Assembly (NCBI RefSeq): GCF_030646155.1
Contig: NZ_JAUTDN010000022.1
Location: forward strand, 1 to 64,000
Length of the DNA stretch: 64,000 nucleotides
Direction of reading: 5' to 3'
DNA from: Conexibacter sp. CPCC 205762
Lineage (GTDB): Bacteria; Actinomycetota; Thermoleophilia; Solirubrobacterales; Solirubrobacteraceae
Shown piece by piece: positions 50,508 through 59,153 of the stretch. Made by a program: the position numbers and the translations under genes. The notes beneath the pieces are model-generated. The model was not told the origin of the DNA, did not search any database, and was given only the letters and a program-made list of their open reading frames with translations. The first letter of the stretch is position 1. Each line of letters starts with the position of its first letter.

Positions 50508-51496
50508 GCGAACTCCTCTCGCAGGACGGGGATGACCTCCTCGGCGAACAGGCGGATCGAGGCGCGCGCCTGCTCCATCGGCATGCCGAGCCAGAAGGGC
50601 CGGAAGATCAGGTGGTCGAAGCCGAGCGCGCGGAAGCCGCGGATCCGCTCGATCAGGTCCTGCGGCGAGCCGAGCAGCAGCGTGTTGGCGACCAGCTCGT
50701 CGAAGCGCTCGCGCTGCCATCTCAGCGCCGGGTACTCGGCGTAGGTGTAGTACTCGCGGCGGGCGTGCGGCAGCGCCTCGGCGACCGCCTGCCCGGTCGT
50801 CGGCGCGCAGTACAGCTCGACGCCGATCGGCCGCTCCGACGGCGTTCTGCCGTACTCGGCGAGCGCCTCGTCGTAGATCCCGACGTGCTTCTGCAGATAG
50901 CTTCTGCTGGGCGAGTTGCCGGGCGCGTACCAGGCGTCGCCGAGGCGGGCGGCGCGCCGCACCGCCAGTCTCGCGCCGGCGCCGACCCAGATCGGCGGGC
51001 CGCCCGGGGTCAGCGGCGGGACGCCGATCCGCTGATCGCTGAACGACCAGATCTCGCCGTCGAAGGAGACGCGCTCGCCGCTCCACAGCGCGCGCACGAT
51101 CCGGATCCCCTCGTCGAGCCGTCTGAAGCGCTCGTCGACGGGGATCCCGAACGCCTCGAACTCGTGGTCGCGGTAGCCGGCGGCGACGCCGAGCACGACG
51201 CGCCCGCCCGACAGCTGGTCGAGCGTCGCGAACTCCTCGGCGATGTGGACCGGGTGGAAGAACGGCAGCAGCAGGATGCCGGTGCCGACCGTGATCCGCT
51301 CCGTGTGCTCGATCAGCTTCGCCAGCATCGAGATCGGCTGCGGCGTCGCGAGGTTGGAGACGAAGTGGTTGATCACCCAGGCCGAGTCGTAGCCCAGCTC
51401 CTCCGCCAGCTGGACCAGCTCCGTCAGCTCCGCCACGTGGCGGCGCAGGTCGTCCTCGAACGGCCACTGGTGCGAGGCCATGATCCCGAAGCGCAT
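50504..51496 (-). CDS. LLM-class flavin-dependent oxidoreductase, likely monooxygenase
   Basis: This 330-aa luciferase-like protein starts MRFGIMASHQWPFEDD and carries QLSGGRVVLGVAAGYRDHEFEAFG. It is co-translated with an HpaC-like flavin reductase, the usual two-component pair. An acyl-CoA ligase gene ends 4 bp before it. It may oxygenate the CoA-activated compound. Confidence 0.88.
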   Translation of the reverse strand: MRFGIMASHQWPFEDDLRRHVAELTELVQLAEELGYDSAWVINHFVSNLATPQPISMLAKLIEHTERITVGTGILLLPFFHPVHIAEEFATLDQLSGGRVVLGVAAGYRDHEFEAFGIPVDERFRRLDEGIRIVRALWSGERVSFDGEIWSFSDQRIGVPPLTPGGPPIWVGAGARLAVRRAARLGDAWYAPGNSPSRSYLQKHVGIYDEALAEYGRTPSERPIGVELYCAPTTGQAVAEALPHARREYYTYAEYPALRWQRERFDELVANTLLLGSPQDLIERIRGFRALGFDHLIFRPFWLGMPMEQARASIRLFAEEVIPVLREEFA

Positions 51497-51499
51497 CGC

Positions 51500-53038
51500 C
51501 TACGCCTCCGCCTCGCGGGCGCCCGCCGCGGCGAGCGCGTCGCGGCGGACCTTGCCGGCCTCGCTGCGCGGCAGCTCGTCCATGAACGCCCATTGGCGCG
51601 GCGCCTTGAAGTGGGCGAGGCGGTCGCGCACGTGCGCCAGCAGCGTCGCCGCGACGGCGTCGTCATCGTCGCCGGGAGCCGCGCCGGGCTCGCGCACGAC
51701 GATCGCCTTCGGGATCTCGCCGAGCCGCTCGTCGGGGACGCCGACGACGCGCACGTCGCGCACGAGCGGATGGGCGCGCAGCTCCTCCTCGATCTCCTCG
51801 GGCCAGACCTGGAAGCCGCCGCACTTGATCATGTCGCGCTTGCGCCCGACGAGGAAGAGGACGCCGTCGGCGTCGAGGTAGCCGATGTCGCCGGAGTGGA
51901 CCCAGCCGTCGCGCACCAGTTCGCCGGAGGCGGCGGCGTCGTCGACGTAGCCTCTGGTCATCTGCGAGCGGACGACGATCTCGCCGGTCTCGCCCTGCGG
52001 CAGCGCGCCGCCGTCGCCGTCGCGGATCTCCAGCTCGACGCCCTCGTAGAGGCGGCCGGCCGAGCCGGCCTTCCACAGGCCCGCCTTCATGTCGCTGGCC
52101 GTCCAGCCGGCGATGTGGCCGGTCTCGGTCGAGCCGTAGTTCATCACGATCGGGATCCCGAACGCCTGCTCGAACTGGCGCCGCAGGTGGATGCTGAGCG
52201 CCTGCCCGGCGATCAGCACCGAGCGCACGGAGGAGAGGTCGGGGTGCTGCGGCGCGTGCACGACGTCGTAGAGCATCGTCGGCAGCAGGAAGAGCGAGTC
52301 GAAGCGGTGCTGCCGCAGCAGCGCGGCGAGCGTCTCGACGCGGAAGCGCTCCCACAGCACCGCGGCGCGGCCGACGTGGAAGGCGAACAGCAGCGTGTGC
52401 TGGCCGCCGGAGTGGAACAGCGGCAGCGCGACGAGGTTGGGCGGGACGGTCGCGGGCGCGAGCGGGTAGGGGCCGGGGCGGCCCTTGGAGGCGCGCGCCA
52501 GCCGCGCCAGCGACTCCTGCACGCCGCCGTGGGTGACGCTGACCGCCTTCGGCCGGCCGGTCGTCCCGCCGGTGAAGAGGATCACCGCCTCCTCCTCGCC
52601 CTGCACGCGCGCGGCCGCCAGGTGGGCGCGCGCGTTGCCGGGCGCCGCCAGCTGGGCGGCGGTCAGCAGCGGCAGGTCGGCCGCGGCCAGCGCGGCGTCG
52701 CGCGCCTCGCCGTCGTGGTCGTCGGCGACCAGCAGCACCGGCGCGGTCTTGGCGATCGACTCGGCCAGCTCGGAGCCGTTGTAGAGGCCGCTGATCGTGA
52801 CCGGGACGGCGCCGAGCTTCCAGGCGCCGAAGATCGCGAACGCCAGCTGCGGGCCGTTGGCGAGGTAGAGCGCGACCCGCTGCCCGCGCTCGACGCCGGC
52901 GGCCGCCAGCGCCCGTGCGCAGGCCGACGCCTCCGCGTCGATCTGCGCGTAGCTCCAGGCACGGCCGTCGTCGTGGTGGAGCCCGATCCGCTCGGGGTCC
53001 TCCGCGGCGCGGCGCTCCAGGTCGGTGGCGAGGTTCAC
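51500..53038 (-). CDS. Acyl-CoA synthetase (AMP-forming), ligase 1
   Basis: The 512-aa ANL-superfamily ligase has VILFTGGTTGRPKAVSVTHGG (P-loop), YGSTETG, GDIGYLDADG, GRKRDMIKCGG and the C-terminal lysine in SEAGKVRRD. It activates a carboxylic acid to its CoA ester. I place the start at GTG 53038, with GGGAGAG about nine bases upstream. An ATG at 53053 would lie within the SD and directly against the TetR site; a GTG at 53089 would be upstream of the operator. Confidence 0.9.
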   Translation of the reverse strand: MNLATDLERRAAEDPERIGLHHDDGRAWSYAQIDAEASACARALAAAGVERGQRVALYLANGPQLAFAIFGAWKLGAVPVTISGLYNGSELAESIAKTAPVLLVADDHDGEARDAALAAADLPLLTAAQLAAPGNARAHLAAARVQGEEEAVILFTGGTTGRPKAVSVTHGGVQESLARLARASKGRPGPYPLAPATVPPNLVALPLFHSGGQHTLLFAFHVGRAAVLWERFRVETLAALLRQHRFDSLFLLPTMLYDVVHAPQHPDLSSVRSVLIAGQALSIHLRRQFEQAFGIPIVMNYGSTETGHIAGWTASDMKAGLWKAGSAGRLYEGVELEIRDGDGGALPQGETGEIVVRSQMTRGYVDDAAASGELVRDGWVHSGDIGYLDADGVLFLVGRKRDMIKCGGFQVWPEEIEEELRAHPLVRDVRVVGVPDERLGEIPKAIVVREPGAAPGDDDDAVAATLLAHVRDRLAHFKAPRQWAFMDELPRSEAGKVRRDALAAAGAREAEA

Positions 53039-53056
53039 GTTCCGCTCTCCCATTTC

Positions 53057-53105
53057 ATACCGTCCAGTCGGTACTGAATCTATCGCCACGGTTGCGCGCC
53101 GTCAA
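53057..53105 (-). promoter_or_regulatory. TetR-site promoter 3 (ligase 1 operon)
   Basis: On the minus strand TTGACG (53105-53100), 17 bp, TAGATT (53082-53077), then the site GTACCGACTGGACGGTAT (53074-53057) immediately downstream of the -10. The repressor would sit over the transcription start. The GTG at 53038 follows. Confidence 0.72.
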
Positions 53106-53124
53106 GCCGACGGCGCGCGCGGCC

Positions 53125-53751
53125 CTACGCGCGGACGACGAGACCGTCGAGCGCGAGGCTGGCGAGGTCGTCGGCGACCTGGTCGGCCGACATCGAGCCG
53201 TCGGCGCGGTACCACTGGTGGACCCAGGCCGACATGCCGACGATCCCGAAGACGGCGACGCGCGCGGTTATGCGCGGGTCGAAGAGGCCCTGCTCGATGC
53301 CGGCGAGGACGATCTCGTCCATCGCGCGGTCGAGCTTGTCGCGCTTGCGCTTGACGTCTCTCGCCCTCGCGCCGGTCAGGTAGCGGCGCTCCTGGAAGAA
53401 GACGGCGACGTGCTGGCGGTAGTCGGTGACCGACAGGACCGACTCGCGGATCACCTCGCGCAGCTGCTCGACCGGCGACTCGACCTCGCCGAGGATCCGG
53501 TCGATCGCCTCCTGCTGCACTGCGAGGAACTGATCGTGGATCAGCGAGAGCACGTCCTCCTTGCTCTCGAAGTGGTGGTAGAAGGCGCCCTTCGTCACCT
53601 GCGCGCGCTCGACGATCTCCTGCACGGAGGTGCCGTGGAAGCCCTGATCGCCGAACAGCGCCAGCGCGCTGTCGAGCAGCAGCTGGCGCGTCTGCTCGGG
53701 GTCATAGCTGCCGCGCGTCTTTCTTCTCGGACTCTGTGTTCTCGGGGCCAT
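53125..53751 (-). CDS. TetR-family transcriptional regulator
   Basis: This 208-aa protein has a basic N-terminal tail and a TetR helix-turn-helix (GTSVQEIVERAQVTKGAFYHHFESKEDVL, about residues 40-68). The C-terminal helical domain is of the TetR_C type seen in fatty-acid and CoA-ester responsive repressors. It lies centrally among six near-identical 18-bp palindromes and is the natural candidate to bind them, with an acyl-CoA as inducer. This link is an inference from position and motif type. Confidence 0.93.
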   Translation of the reverse strand: MAPRTQSPRRKTRGSYDPEQTRQLLLDSALALFGDQGFHGTSVQEIVERAQVTKGAFYHHFESKEDVLSLIHDQFLAVQQEAIDRILGEVESPVEQLREVIRESVLSVTDYRQHVAVFFQERRYLTGARARDVKRKRDKLDRAMDEIVLAGIEQGLFDPRITARVAVFGIVGMSAWVHQWYRADGSMSADQVADDLASLALDGLVVRA

Positions 53752-53768
53752 AGCCGGTCGATTATGAC

Positions 53769-53786
53769 GAACCGACCGGTCAGAAT
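53769..53786 (-). promoter_or_regulatory. Weak TetR-like site before tetR
   Basis: GAACCGACCGGTCAGAAT matches the 18-bp motif at about 11 of 18 positions, centred on ACCG and GGTC. It lies 18 bp upstream of the tetR ATG and could mediate weak autoregulation. Confidence 0.4.
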
Positions 53787-54790
53787 GTCGAAGTGGTGCC
53801 CGCCGTCGCGGGGGCGCTCACGCGCGGGATCACGTCCTCGCCGAAGCGCCGGATCTGCTCCAGCGCCTGCGCGTGCGGCATGCCCATGAACTGGACCCGC
53901 AGCGCGACGTCGGTGATGCCGTGCTCGCGCTCCAGCCGCTGCAGCCGCGCGACGACGCGATCGGCGTCGCCGACGACGCAGTGCTCGTCGAGATAGGAGT
54001 CGACCTCGACCTGCTGGGCGGTGTCCCACGACTTGTAGGCCGCGTACTGCTGCTCCAGATGGGGCCGGATCAGCGCGCGCGCCTCCTCCGTCGTCGCGGC
54101 GACGCACGCCTCGCGGCTCATCGGGTACGCGCGCTCCAGCGCGTGGCCGTGCTCGGCCAGCGTCGCGCGGTAGAGCCGCAGCCGCGCGGCGATCGCCTCG
54201 TCGTCGCCCTCGGGCCCGATCAGCCAGCTGGCGTCGAGTCTCGCGGCGCGTCTGATCGCCGGCTCGGCGAAGGCGCCGATCCAGATCGGCGGCCCGCCCG
54301 GCTGCACGCATCTGAGCGGCAGCGACGCGCCTCTGACGCTGCCCCACGAGCCCTCGGCGTCGACCGTCTCGCCGTTCCACAGCGCCCGCATCAGCGGCAC
54401 GTACTCGCGCAGCCGCCGGATCCGATCGCCCCACTCGACGCCGAACGCCTCCGTCTCGCGTCTGCGATAGCCGGCGCCGAGGCCGACGATCATGCGCCCG
54501 CCGGAGAGCACGTCGAGCGTCGCCAGCTGCTCGGCGAGCGCGACCGGGTTGAACAGCGGCGCGAGCAGGATCCCGAAGCCGATCCGCACCCGCTCCGTCG
54601 CGTGCGCGAGGTAGCCGGCCAGCTCCAGCGGCTGCAGGAAGGCCGAGTGGGCGAGGAAGTGGTGACCGAGGAAGACGGCATCGAAGCCGAGGCGGTCGGC
54701 GAGCTGGGCCTGCTCGACGACCGCCGCCAGGCCTTCGCGCGCCGACTGCTGCGGCGGGAACTGCGCGCTGAGGAAGACGGAGACGCGCAT
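53780..54790 (-). CDS. LLM-class flavin/F420-dependent oxidoreductase
   Basis: The 336-aa protein starts MRVSVFLSAQFPPQQS and has VLSGGRMIVGLGAGYRRRETEAFG. Its C-terminus reads ITDVALRVQFMGMPHAQALEQIRRFGEDVIP, close to the LLM paralogues at 47223 and 50504 (WLGxPxE, FRVQW). It follows another LLM gene by 13 bp and precedes tetR, so it may share promoter 5. Confidence 0.88.
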   Translation of the reverse strand: MRVSVFLSAQFPPQQSAREGLAAVVEQAQLADRLGFDAVFLGHHFLAHSAFLQPLELAGYLAHATERVRIGFGILLAPLFNPVALAEQLATLDVLSGGRMIVGLGAGYRRRETEAFGVEWGDRIRRLREYVPLMRALWNGETVDAEGSWGSVRGASLPLRCVQPGGPPIWIGAFAEPAIRRAARLDASWLIGPEGDDEAIAARLRLYRATLAEHGHALERAYPMSREACVAATTEEARALIRPHLEQQYAAYKSWDTAQQVEVDSYLDEHCVVGDADRVVARLQRLEREHGITDVALRVQFMGMPHAQALEQIRRFGEDVIPRVSAPATAGTTSTF

Positions 54791-54803
54791 CGTGTCGCCC
54801 AGG

Positions 54804-55889
54804 CTACGCCGTCGTCGCCCCGGCGACCGCCGAGGAGCCCGCCGGTGTCTGCTTGAACTGCGGGATCACCTCGGTCGCGAACTGCTCCATCGAGCGCAGC
54901 GCCTCTCTGCGGTCCATCGTCGGGATCCGCAGCCAGCCGATGTAGTGGTTGATCCCGAGCTGCTCGCGCAGCTGGTGGATCGTGTCCGCCACGCGGCCGG
55001 GGTCGCCGAAGTTGCCGCCGTGCGTGAGCGTCTGCTCCAGCGTCAGCAGGCGGACGTTCTCGGCGACCTTCTCGTAGTAGTCGCGCTCGGCCTCGATCGC
55101 CTCCTCCGAGCCCGGGATCACCTTGCCGACGGAGCGGTAGTACTCCAGCGCCGCCTGCGCGGCCGATCTGAGGCCGGACTGGCTGTCGCCGCACCACACC
55201 TGCTGCATGTACGGCAGGTCGTGCGCGTCCATCTCGTGGCCGTTGGCGGTCATCGACTCGCGGTAGAGGTCGAAGTTGCGCTTCATCAGGCCGAGCGGGG
55301 TGAAGTTCGGCGAGGTGATGATCGGCTGGCCGCGCGTGCCGCGGTCCTTGAAGTTCTCCGGCGAGACGGTGCCTTCGAGGATCAGCGGGCCGCCGGGGGT
55401 CAGCGGCCGCGGGTAGGTCGTCATGTTCTCGTATCTGAAGATCTCGCCCTCGTAGGACCAGTTCTCCTCCGTCAGCGCCAGCCGCAGGACGTCGAGCACC
55501 TCCTGGTAGCGCTGGCGCGACTGCTCCAGCGGGATGCGGAAGCCGGCGAACTCCTTCGGCTGGTAGCCGCGGCCGACGCCGATCTGCACCCGTCCGCCCG
55601 ACAGCACGTCGAGCGTCGCGATGTCCTCCGCGAGCCGGACGGGGTCGTAGAACGGAAGCACGAGAACGGCGGTGCCGATCGTGATGTTCTGCGTGCGCTC
55701 CGCGATCGCCATCCCGAAGTTGATCGGGCTGCCGAGCACGCCATAGCGCGAGAAGTGATGCTCCGCCAGCCAGACCGAGTCGAAGCCGAGCTCGTCGGCG
55801 AGCGCGATCTCCTCCAGCGTCTCGTGCAGGACGCGCTGGTCCGACTCCCCTTCCCCTCCTGGGAAGAGATTCATGATTCCGAACTTCAC
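54804..55889 (-). CDS. LLM-class flavin/F420-dependent oxidoreductase
   Basis: This 361-aa luciferase-like enzyme starts at GTG 55889 with GGAGG eight bases upstream. It contains LAEHHFSRYGVLGSP (a bacterial luciferase-like segment), VLSGGRVQIGVGRGYQPKEF and TLTHGGNFGDPGRVADTI. The N-terminal AEHHF pattern resembles FMN-dependent alkanal monooxygenases more than F420 enzymes. TetR-site promoter 5 lies directly upstream. Confidence 0.88.
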   Translation of the reverse strand: MKFGIMNLFPGGEGESDQRVLHETLEEIALADELGFDSVWLAEHHFSRYGVLGSPINFGMAIAERTQNITIGTAVLVLPFYDPVRLAEDIATLDVLSGGRVQIGVGRGYQPKEFAGFRIPLEQSRQRYQEVLDVLRLALTEENWSYEGEIFRYENMTTYPRPLTPGGPLILEGTVSPENFKDRGTRGQPIITSPNFTPLGLMKRNFDLYRESMTANGHEMDAHDLPYMQQVWCGDSQSGLRSAAQAALEYYRSVGKVIPGSEEAIEAERDYYEKVAENVRLLTLEQTLTHGGNFGDPGRVADTIHQLREQLGINHYIGWLRIPTMDRREALRSMEQFATEVIPQFKQTPAGSSAVAGATTA

Positions 55890-55934
55890 CGTGTTCCTCC
55901 CGGGTGCCTTGCTCCGGTACGTGCTCAGCCGTAG

Positions 55935-55979
55935 ATTCCGACTGGACGGTATGTTAGGTCGGAGTCCCGGCGATGTCAA
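55935..55979 (-). promoter_or_regulatory. TetR-site promoter 5 (LLM operon and divergent enoyl-CoA hydratase)
   Basis: On the minus strand TTGACA (55979-55974), 17 bp, TAACAT (55956-55951), then the site ATACCGTCCAGTCGGAAT (55952-55935). A second compact palindrome ACCGATCGGT (55980-55989) lies just before the divergent gene at 55995, which has no visible SD. Confidence 0.72.
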
Positions 55980-55994
55980 ACCGATCGGTATGAA

Positions 55995-56819
55995 ATGACG
56001 CGAGACGCAGTCATCAGCTTCCGCCGCGGAGCGGCCCTGTGGGCCCGCATCGAGCGGCCCGAGCGCGGCAACGCCTGCGGGCCCGAGGTGATCGACGGCC
56101 TGCTCGACTGGCTCGACCGCGGCGCCGACGACGACGACGTGCGCGTCCTCGTCCTGACCGGCAGCGGCAGCGCCTTCTGCGCCGGCGCCGACATGCGCGC
56201 GGGCGCCGAGCTGCTCGCGGCCGACCGCGCCGCCGTCAGCGCGCGCGACGCCGGCGCTGCGGCCAGCGCGGGTGACGCCGCGCCCTCCTCCCTGCTCGCC
56301 TACCTCGACCGCGGGGGCGCGCTGGTCGAGGCGGTCGCGCGCGCGGCGAAGCCGGTCGTCGCCGCGGTCAACGGCGCCGCCTTCGCGGGCGGCTTCGAGC
56401 TGCTGCTGGCGGCCGACCTCGCGATCGCGGCCCGCTCGGCGCGGCTCGGCGACGCGCACGCGCGCCACGGGATCGTGCCCGGCTGGGGGTCGAGCGCGCG
56501 GCTGCCGCGGCTGATCGGCGCGCGCGCCGCCGCCGAGCTGCTGCTGAGCGGCGGCGCGATCTCCGCCGAGGAGGCCTGCCGGCTCGGGATCGTCAACGCC
56601 GTCGCCGACGACGACGCGCTCGACGCCGCGGTCGACGCGCTCGTCGCGCGCCTGAGCGTCCCGGACGCGGCGACGAGCGGCCGCATCCTCGCCCTCACCC
56701 GCGCCGCCCGTGACGGCGACGGCGCGCTCGCAGCCGGCCTCGCGCGCGAGCGCGCGACGCTCGCCGAGCACGTCGCCGCGCCGCAGTTCGCCGCGACCGT
56801 CGCGCGCTTCCTCGGCTGA
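55995..56819 (+). CDS. Enoyl-CoA hydratase/isomerase family protein
   Basis: The 274-aa crotonase has SAFCAGADM and VNGAAFAGGFELLLAADLAIAA, the oxyanion-hole motifs, and HGIVPGWGSSARLPRLIG; the catalytic Glu position reads DAHARHG, so its chemistry may differ from classical hydration. There is a 30-residue alanine-rich insertion (SARDAGAAASAGDAAPSS). It is convergent with the acyl-CoA dehydrogenase pair. Confidence 0.88.
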   Translation: MTRDAVISFRRGAALWARIERPERGNACGPEVIDGLLDWLDRGADDDDVRVLVLTGSGSAFCAGADMRAGAELLAADRAAVSARDAGAAASAGDAAPSSLLAYLDRGGALVEAVARAAKPVVAAVNGAAFAGGFELLLAADLAIAARSARLGDAHARHGIVPGWGSSARLPRLIGARAAAELLLSGGAISAEEACRLGIVNAVADDDALDAAVDALVARLSVPDAATSGRILALTRAARDGDGALAAGLARERATLAEHVAAPQFAATVARFLG

Positions 56820-56918
56820 GAGGGGCCGGAGCGGCGCGCTCGCACGTCGACCCGCGAGCGCGGTGGAGGCCGCGGCGCCGGCGCGCGGACGCGCCCGAGG
56901 CCGCGGGCCGCGCGCCGG

Positions 56919-57965
56919 TCAGGCGGCGGCCGGCTCGGCGACGGCCGCCGCGAGGCGGGCACGGCCGAGCGTGCGGCGGTGCCAGCGGCCGCTGCCGAGC
57001 CACGGATCGGAGGCGAGCGCGCGGCGGCCGAAGAGGTGCGGGTCGGCCTCGCGCGTGATGCCCATGCCGCCGTGGACCTGCGTGCAGCGCTCGGAGGCGA
57101 ACAGCGCCGCCTCGCCGGCGCGCGCCTTCGCGCCGTGGACGGCTGCCGCGGCGCGCGCGTCGCCCTGCTCGACCGCCCAGGCGGCGAACAGCGTCAGGTC
57201 CCACGCCGCCTTGACGGCGACGAACGCGTCGACGAGCTGGAAGGCGACGCCCTGGAAGGAGCCGATCGGCTTGCCGAACTGCTTGCGCTCGCGCGCGTAG
57301 TCGGCGCCGAGCCGGATCGCGCCGAGGCCGGCGCCGCAGAGGTCTGCGGCGGCGACGACGGTCGCGCGCAGCAGCCCGTCCTGCAGCGGCCCGCTCGCGA
57401 GCACGGCGCGCCCGTCCAGCTCGACGTCCCAGACGGGCCGCGTGGGGTCCAGCGAGCGGCGCGCGGTCAGGCCGCCGGCCTCCAGCAGCGCGACCTCGTC
57501 GCCGAGCACCGCGACGATCGCGTCGGCGTCGCCGGCGTGCGCGACGAGCGTCTTGGCGCCGGAGGCGGCGCCGCCGGCCAGCGCGGCGCTCCAGCCGTCG
57601 GGCCCGTCGGCGGCGGCCTCGTCGGCGGCGAGCGTCCAGCGGACGCGGCCCTCGGCGGCGTCGGCGACGTCGATCCCTGCCGCGGCGGCGACCTGGATCG
57701 CCGCCGCCTGCAGCGGCAGCCGCGACGGCGCGAGCGTGCGGCCCAGCGCCTCGACCGCGATCGCGAGGTCGACGAGGCTGGAGCCGAAGCCGCCGGCCGA
57801 CTCGGGCAGGCCGAGCTGGCCGTAGCCGGCCAGCAGCGCGCCGTCGAACGACGGGAACGCGAAGCCGTGCTCGAGACAGCGGCGGGCGTCGAGCAGCCCG
57901 CTCGCCGACATCTCGGCGAGCGTGCGGTCGATCTCGACCTGCTCAGGGGTGAAGGTGGCGCGCAT
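56919..57965 (-). CDS. Acyl-CoA dehydrogenase, smaller subunit
   Basis: This 348-aa protein has the acyl-CoA dehydrogenase fold, with GYGQLGLPESAGGFGSSLVDL, YARERKQFGKPIGSFQGVAFQ and QVHGGMGITREADPHLF. The middle beta-domain is reduced. It lies 24 bp after a second dehydrogenase gene, the arrangement known for alpha2beta2 FadE heterotetramers in sterol side-chain degradation, where each subunit supplies part of the active site. Confidence 0.9.
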   Translation of the reverse strand: MRATFTPEQVEIDRTLAEMSASGLLDARRCLEHGFAFPSFDGALLAGYGQLGLPESAGGFGSSLVDLAIAVEALGRTLAPSRLPLQAAAIQVAAAAGIDVADAAEGRVRWTLAADEAAADGPDGWSAALAGGAASGAKTLVAHAGDADAIVAVLGDEVALLEAGGLTARRSLDPTRPVWDVELDGRAVLASGPLQDGLLRATVVAAADLCGAGLGAIRLGADYARERKQFGKPIGSFQGVAFQLVDAFVAVKAAWDLTLFAAWAVEQGDARAAAAVHGAKARAGEAALFASERCTQVHGGMGITREADPHLFGRRALASDPWLGSGRWHRRTLGRARLAAAVAEPAAA

Positions 57966-57989
57966 CGTCTGGTTCTCCGGTCTCGGTGG

Positions 57990-59129
57990 TCAGCGCGAAC
58001 GGGGGAGCGCGAGCACGCGCTCGGCGAGGATCGACTTCTGCACCTCGTCGGTGCCGCCCTCGATCGTGTGGCCGCGCGAGCGCAGGTAGTGGTGCAGCAT
58101 CGAGATCGCCTGCGGCGCGTCGACGAGCGTCGCGGCCGGGCCCAGCAGCTCCATCCCGAAGCGGGTCGCGTCCTGCACCGTTCTCGCCCACAGCAGCTTG
58201 CCGACGGAGGTCTCGGGGCCGGGGCTCGCCTCCGACATCGCGCGCAGCGAGCCGATCCGCAGCGCCTCCGCGTCGGCCTCCAGCCGGCCGACGACGTCGG
58301 CGACGCCGGGGTCCTCGAGCAGGCCGCGCGCGGCGGCCGCCTCGCAGACGGCGTCGACCGCCTGTCTCGCCCACACGCACAGCGACAGCGCCAGCCCGCC
58401 GCGCTCGTACGCGAGCGTCGTGAGCGTCACCTTCCAGCCGCCGTCGACGGCGCCGAGCACGTCCTCGTCGGCGACGAAGACGTCGTCGAGGTACATCTGG
58501 TTGAACTCCGCGTCGCCGTTGGTCATCACCAGCGGGCGCACGTCGATCTGCTCCATGTCTGCGAGGAAGTAGGTGATGCCCTTGTGCTTGGGCGCGTCGC
58601 GGTCGGTGCGCGCGAGCAGCATGCACTTGCTCGCGTTGTGGGCATTGGAGGTCCAGACCTTCTCGCCGGAGATCAGCCAGCCGCCGTCGGTCTGCTTCGC
58701 GACCGTTCGCAGCGCGGCCAGGTCGGAGCCGGCGTCGGGCTCGGAGAAGCCCTGGCACCAGTACTCCTCGCTGCGCAGGATCTTGCCGAGGTAGCGCTCC
58801 TTCTGGGCCGGCGTGCCGTGGGCCATGATCGTCGGCCCGGCCAGCAGCAGCGCGACGCCGTTCTGCGCGTACGGGGTGCGGCGCTTGGCGCACTCCTCGT
58901 TGAAGATCGCCTCGAAGACGACCTCCTTGCCCTGCCCGCCGTGCTCGACGGGCCACGTCAGCCCGGTCCAGCCGCCGTCGGAGAGGCGCTGCTGCCACAG
59001 CCGCGACCAGGTCTCGCGCGCGTCCTGGTCGAGGCCCTCCTGCTCCGGGACGTCGGCCATCGCGCCGTCGAGCCAGGCGGCCGCGCGAGCGCGGAACTCG
59101 GCCTCCTCGGGGGTGTCGTTGAAGTCCAT
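57990..59129 (-). CDS. Acyl-CoA dehydrogenase, larger subunit
   Basis: The 379-aa protein has WPVEHGGQGKEVVFEAIFNEE, CQGFSEPDAGSDLAAL (FAD/substrate strand), ISGEKVWTSNAH and a C-terminal GHTIEGGTDEVQKSIL with the candidate catalytic base region. It is paired with the smaller subunit downstream and follows ligase 2 by 24 bp. Together they would introduce a double bond into the acyl-CoA made by the ligase. Confidence 0.93.
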   Translation of the reverse strand: MDFNDTPEEAEFRARAAAWLDGAMADVPEQEGLDQDARETWSRLWQQRLSDGGWTGLTWPVEHGGQGKEVVFEAIFNEECAKRRTPYAQNGVALLLAGPTIMAHGTPAQKERYLGKILRSEEYWCQGFSEPDAGSDLAALRTVAKQTDGGWLISGEKVWTSNAHNASKCMLLARTDRDAPKHKGITYFLADMEQIDVRPLVMTNGDAEFNQMYLDDVFVADEDVLGAVDGGWKVTLTTLAYERGGLALSLCVWARQAVDAVCEAAAARGLLEDPGVADVVGRLEADAEALRIGSLRAMSEASPGPETSVGKLLWARTVQDATRFGMELLGPAATLVDAPQAISMLHHYLRSRGHTIEGGTDEVQKSILAERVLALPRSR

Positions 59130-59153
59130 GGTCTCCTGCCGGATGGGTCGGTC

